Source of the DNA: Nitrososphaerales archaeon TH1920
GTDB lineage: Archaea > Thermoproteota > Nitrososphaeria > Nitrososphaerales > Nitrososphaeraceae
DNA: 15,759 nt
Reading direction: 5' to 3'
NCBI GenBank assembly: GCA_014523495.1
Contig: JAATVM010000216.1
Location: forward strand, 1-15,759
Positions 14,344 through 15,759 of this stretch are shown piece by piece. The first letter of the stretch is position 1; the number at the start of each line of letters is the position of its first letter. A program made the translations under genes and the position numbers. The notes under the pieces were generated by a model, which ran no database searches, was not told the origin of the DNA, and saw nothing but the letters and a program-made list of their open reading frames with translations.

Positions 14344-14751
14344 ATGAGAGTTGATCATGTAGCTATAGCAGTAAACAATGTCAATGAAGCGCTAAAGAAC
14401 TATGAAAAGATTTTGAGAATTGACAAGATTGACATAGAAGAAGTTCCTACAGAAAGGGTCAAAGTTGCTATTTTGACATTACAGGATACTCGAATAGAAT
14501 TGATGGAACCAACTGCAGATGACAGCCCGATAAAAAAATTCTTGACTGATCGTGGCGAGGGAATTCATCATATAGCGATTACTGCAGATGACATAGATAG
14601 TGATGTTGAAAGAGCAATTGCTAAAGGCACCAGGATGATTGGAAACATTAGAGCTGGTTCTTACGGAAGGAAAATAACCTTCATTCATCCAAAATCCATG
14701 AACGGTGTTTTGACAGAATTCTGTCAAGCCGCGCCAAAGCATAAGGACTAA
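14344..14751 (+). CDS. mce: Methylmalonyl-CoA epimerase
   Basis: A 135-residue vicinal-oxygen-chelate (glyoxalase-fold) enzyme that interconverts (S)- and (R)-methylmalonyl-CoA, supplying the isomer that the mutase uses. Two beta-alpha-beta-beta-beta modules are visible: residues 1-55 beginning MRVDHVAIAV, and 73-128 beginning GIHHIAI. Predicted metal ligands are His5, Glu52 (IELMEP), His75 or His76, and Glu125 (GVLTEFCQ). The length is normal for the family. ATG 14344 follows the mutase stop by 12 bp, with no clear ribosome site, so translation is probably coupled. It is the last gene of the operon, followed by a hairpin and T-tract. Confidence 0.95.
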   Translation: MRVDHVAIAVNNVNEALKNYEKILRIDKIDIEEVPTERVKVAILTLQDTRIELMEPTADDSPIKKFLTDRGEGIHHIAITADDIDSDVERAIAKGTRMIGNIRAGSYGRKITFIHPKSMNGVLTEFCQAAPKHKD

Positions 14752-14766
14752 CAAATTCTTGTTGTT

Positions 14767-14800
14767 AAGAATCCAATTAGAATATGAAGGGTTCTTTTTT
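14767..14800 (+). terminator. Hairpin plus T-tract after the methylmalonyl-CoA operon
   Basis: AAGAATCC (14767-14774) pairs with GGGTTCTT (14789-14796), giving 8 pairs with one G-U, around a 14-base loop. The 3' arm merges into a run of six T, four of them beyond the stem. It lies 16 bp after the epimerase stop, between converging genes. T-rich tracts alone can terminate archaeal transcription, so the stem may be incidental. Confidence 0.5.
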
Positions 14801-14860
14801 ATTATATGATCTTAGTTGAAAGAATCAATAATAGTGATTGCATTAAGTACATTAGAAAAT

Positions 14861-15759
14861 TCATAAAATTAGTTTGGATACAAAGGTCCTTGTAAATTCG
14901 TCTGTATGCATGTTACCACCCACATCTATAGTTTTTATGTTCTCTTCAAGTAAACTTATTAGTGTGCTTTCTATTTTTTTTCCTAAATTAATAAGATTAT
15001 CTCGATCGTTATTATTATTTTGTTCGGCCAACCACTCTAACATCATTTTTATAGATAAGAACATGGATGAAGGATTTGCAATATTCTTATTTGCAATATC
15101 AAATGCAGCGCCGTGAACAGGTTCAAATATTGCAAATTTTTTCCCAATATTTCCTGCAGGTGCCAACCCCAGCCCACCAACAACTTGTGCTGCCTCGTCT
15201 GACAGGATATCTCCAAACAAGTTTGTTGTCAAGACCACATCAAATTTTTGAGGATTTCTAATCAGATTCATTGCAAACGCATCTACATATGATTCACTAA
15301 ATTCTACGTCGGGGTATTTTTTTGCAGTCTCCTTACTAATTTTAGTGAACATACCATCTCCAACTCTCATAACGTTTGATTTATGGACACAAGTAACATT
15401 TCTTTTAGTATCTCTTCGTAATGCTTCTTCAAACGCATATTCTGCAATTTTTTTACATGCCTGCGCTGTTGTTAGTCTTAACCCTATAACTGCATCGTCC
15501 CCTACGGGAAATTCCCATCCCAAATAAAGATCCTCAGTATTTTCTCTGACAATCACTAAATCCACAGATGGGTGAAGAGATTTTACATTTGGGTATGATT
15601 TCGCAGGTCTGACATTAGCGTAGAGATCGAAGTACCTTCTTAAAACAAGAATTACATCTGCCGCGTGTTCTCCCACAGGCGCCTTAAGACATACGTCTGA
15701 TTTTTTAACGCTATCAAATGAAAAATCCGGGAGAGCCTTATTGTGTTTGAGCAAAGCAT
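14861..15759 (-). CDS. NAD-type isocitrate/isopropylmalate dehydrogenase, 5' end off-window
   Basis: The C-terminal ~298 residues of a beta-decarboxylating dehydrogenase; the frame is open to the right edge, so the N-terminus lies outside. A TTG near 15754 is internal and not a credible start, because the family's N-terminal strand and GDGIGPE motif are missing. Visible features are LKAPVG, the substrate Arg region YANVRPAKSYP, VIVRENTEDLYLGWEF, VTCVHKSNVMRVGDGMF with the catalytic Lys, DAFAMNLIRNP, and the signature TTNLFGDILSDEAAQVVGGLG with its metal-binding Asp residues. HGAAFDIANK keeps the Asp that contacts the NAD ribose, so NAD+ is the likelier cofactor. The RENTEDLY loop resembles isocitrate or homoisocitrate enzymes more than typical LeuB, but I cannot separate these. 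It converges on the epimerase gene across 109 bp. Confidence 0.9.
   Translation of the reverse strand, partial: ALLKHNKALPDFSFDSVKKSDVCLKAPVGEHAADVILVLRRYFDLYANVRPAKSYPNVKSLHPSVDLVIVRENTEDLYLGWEFPVGDDAVIGLRLTTAQACKKIAEYAFEEALRRDTKRNVTCVHKSNVMRVGDGMFTKISKETAKKYPDVEFSESYVDAFAMNLIRNPQKFDVVLTTNLFGDILSDEAAQVVGGLGLAPAGNIGKKFAIFEPVHGAAFDIANKNIANPSSMFLSIKMMLEWLAEQNNNNDRDNLINLGKKIESTLISLLEENIKTIDVGGNMHTDEFTRTFVSKLIL

Noticed and set aside
14479..14754. 91-residue antisense frame over the epimerase gene.
   Set aside because: Overlaps a clear vicinal-oxygen-chelate enzyme completely and has no recognisable domain.
15752..15754. TTG at 15754 as the start of the dehydrogenase.
   Set aside because: The family N-terminal domain and GDGIGPE motif would be missing, and the frame is open to the window edge, so the gene continues outside.
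1..15759. tRNA, rRNA, CRISPR array, insertion sequence or integration site.
   Set aside because: I saw no cloverleaf-like sequence with TTCGA-type arms, no regularly spaced repeats, no transposase or integrase frame and no flanking direct repeats.

Overview
The window looks like a chromosome segment of an ammonia-oxidising archaeon (class Nitrososphaeria, Thaumarchaeota; the Nitrososphaera/Nitrosocosmicus group is my best guess). The reasons are: AT-rich DNA; TATA boxes about 26-30 bp before several start codons, which implies leaderless mRNAs; frequent TTG and GTG starts; archaeal-type enzymes (NadM-like NMN adenylyltransferase, multi-zinc-knuckle MetRS, short S-adenosylhomocysteinase); a MEDS-receiver signalling protein; and a two-subunit methylmalonyl-CoA mutase of the kind used in the 3-hydroxypropionate/4-hydroxybutyrate CO2-fixation cycle. 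The taxonomic call is inference.

Layout. Bases 1-223 hold no convincing gene, only a possible 3' gene tip at the left edge. From 224 to 4802 everything is on the minus strand: two membrane-anchored, probably exported proteins (one with tandem FxLYD-like domains), cysteinyl-tRNA synthetase, a soluble Rieske ferredoxin, a possible 25-residue microprotein, and S-adenosylhomocysteinase. From 4890 to 8412 the plus strand carries methionyl-tRNA synthetase, NMN adenylyltransferase, an unannotated-looking 42-residue zinc-ribbon protein, and ketol-acid reductoisomerase (ilvC) with its own TATA box and an adjacent near-palindrome. A 382-406 bp spacer with a strong hairpin and TATA box precedes a MEDS-receiver protein. 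This faces, tail to tail, a minus-strand pair: an unknown 128-137 aa protein and a dual-specificity phosphatase. A 417 bp spacer follows, containing a possible decayed multicopper-oxidase fragment.

From 11290 to 14751 lies the methylmalonyl-CoA module. The B12-binding small subunit (minus) is divergent from an operon of MeaB chaperone GTPase, mutase large subunit and methylmalonyl-CoA epimerase (plus), which ends in a hairpin plus T-tract. Together these convert (S)-methylmalonyl-CoA to succinyl-CoA and maintain the cobalamin enzyme. A minus-strand NAD-type isocitrate/isopropylmalate dehydrogenase runs off the right edge, lacking its N-terminus here.

I found no insertion sequence, CRISPR array, tRNA or rRNA. 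Most of the window is core metabolism. I did not find an obviously new multi-gene system. The less-explained parts are the exported protein pair, the MEDS-receiver/phosphatase block, the small Cys-rich gene, and the two long spacers.
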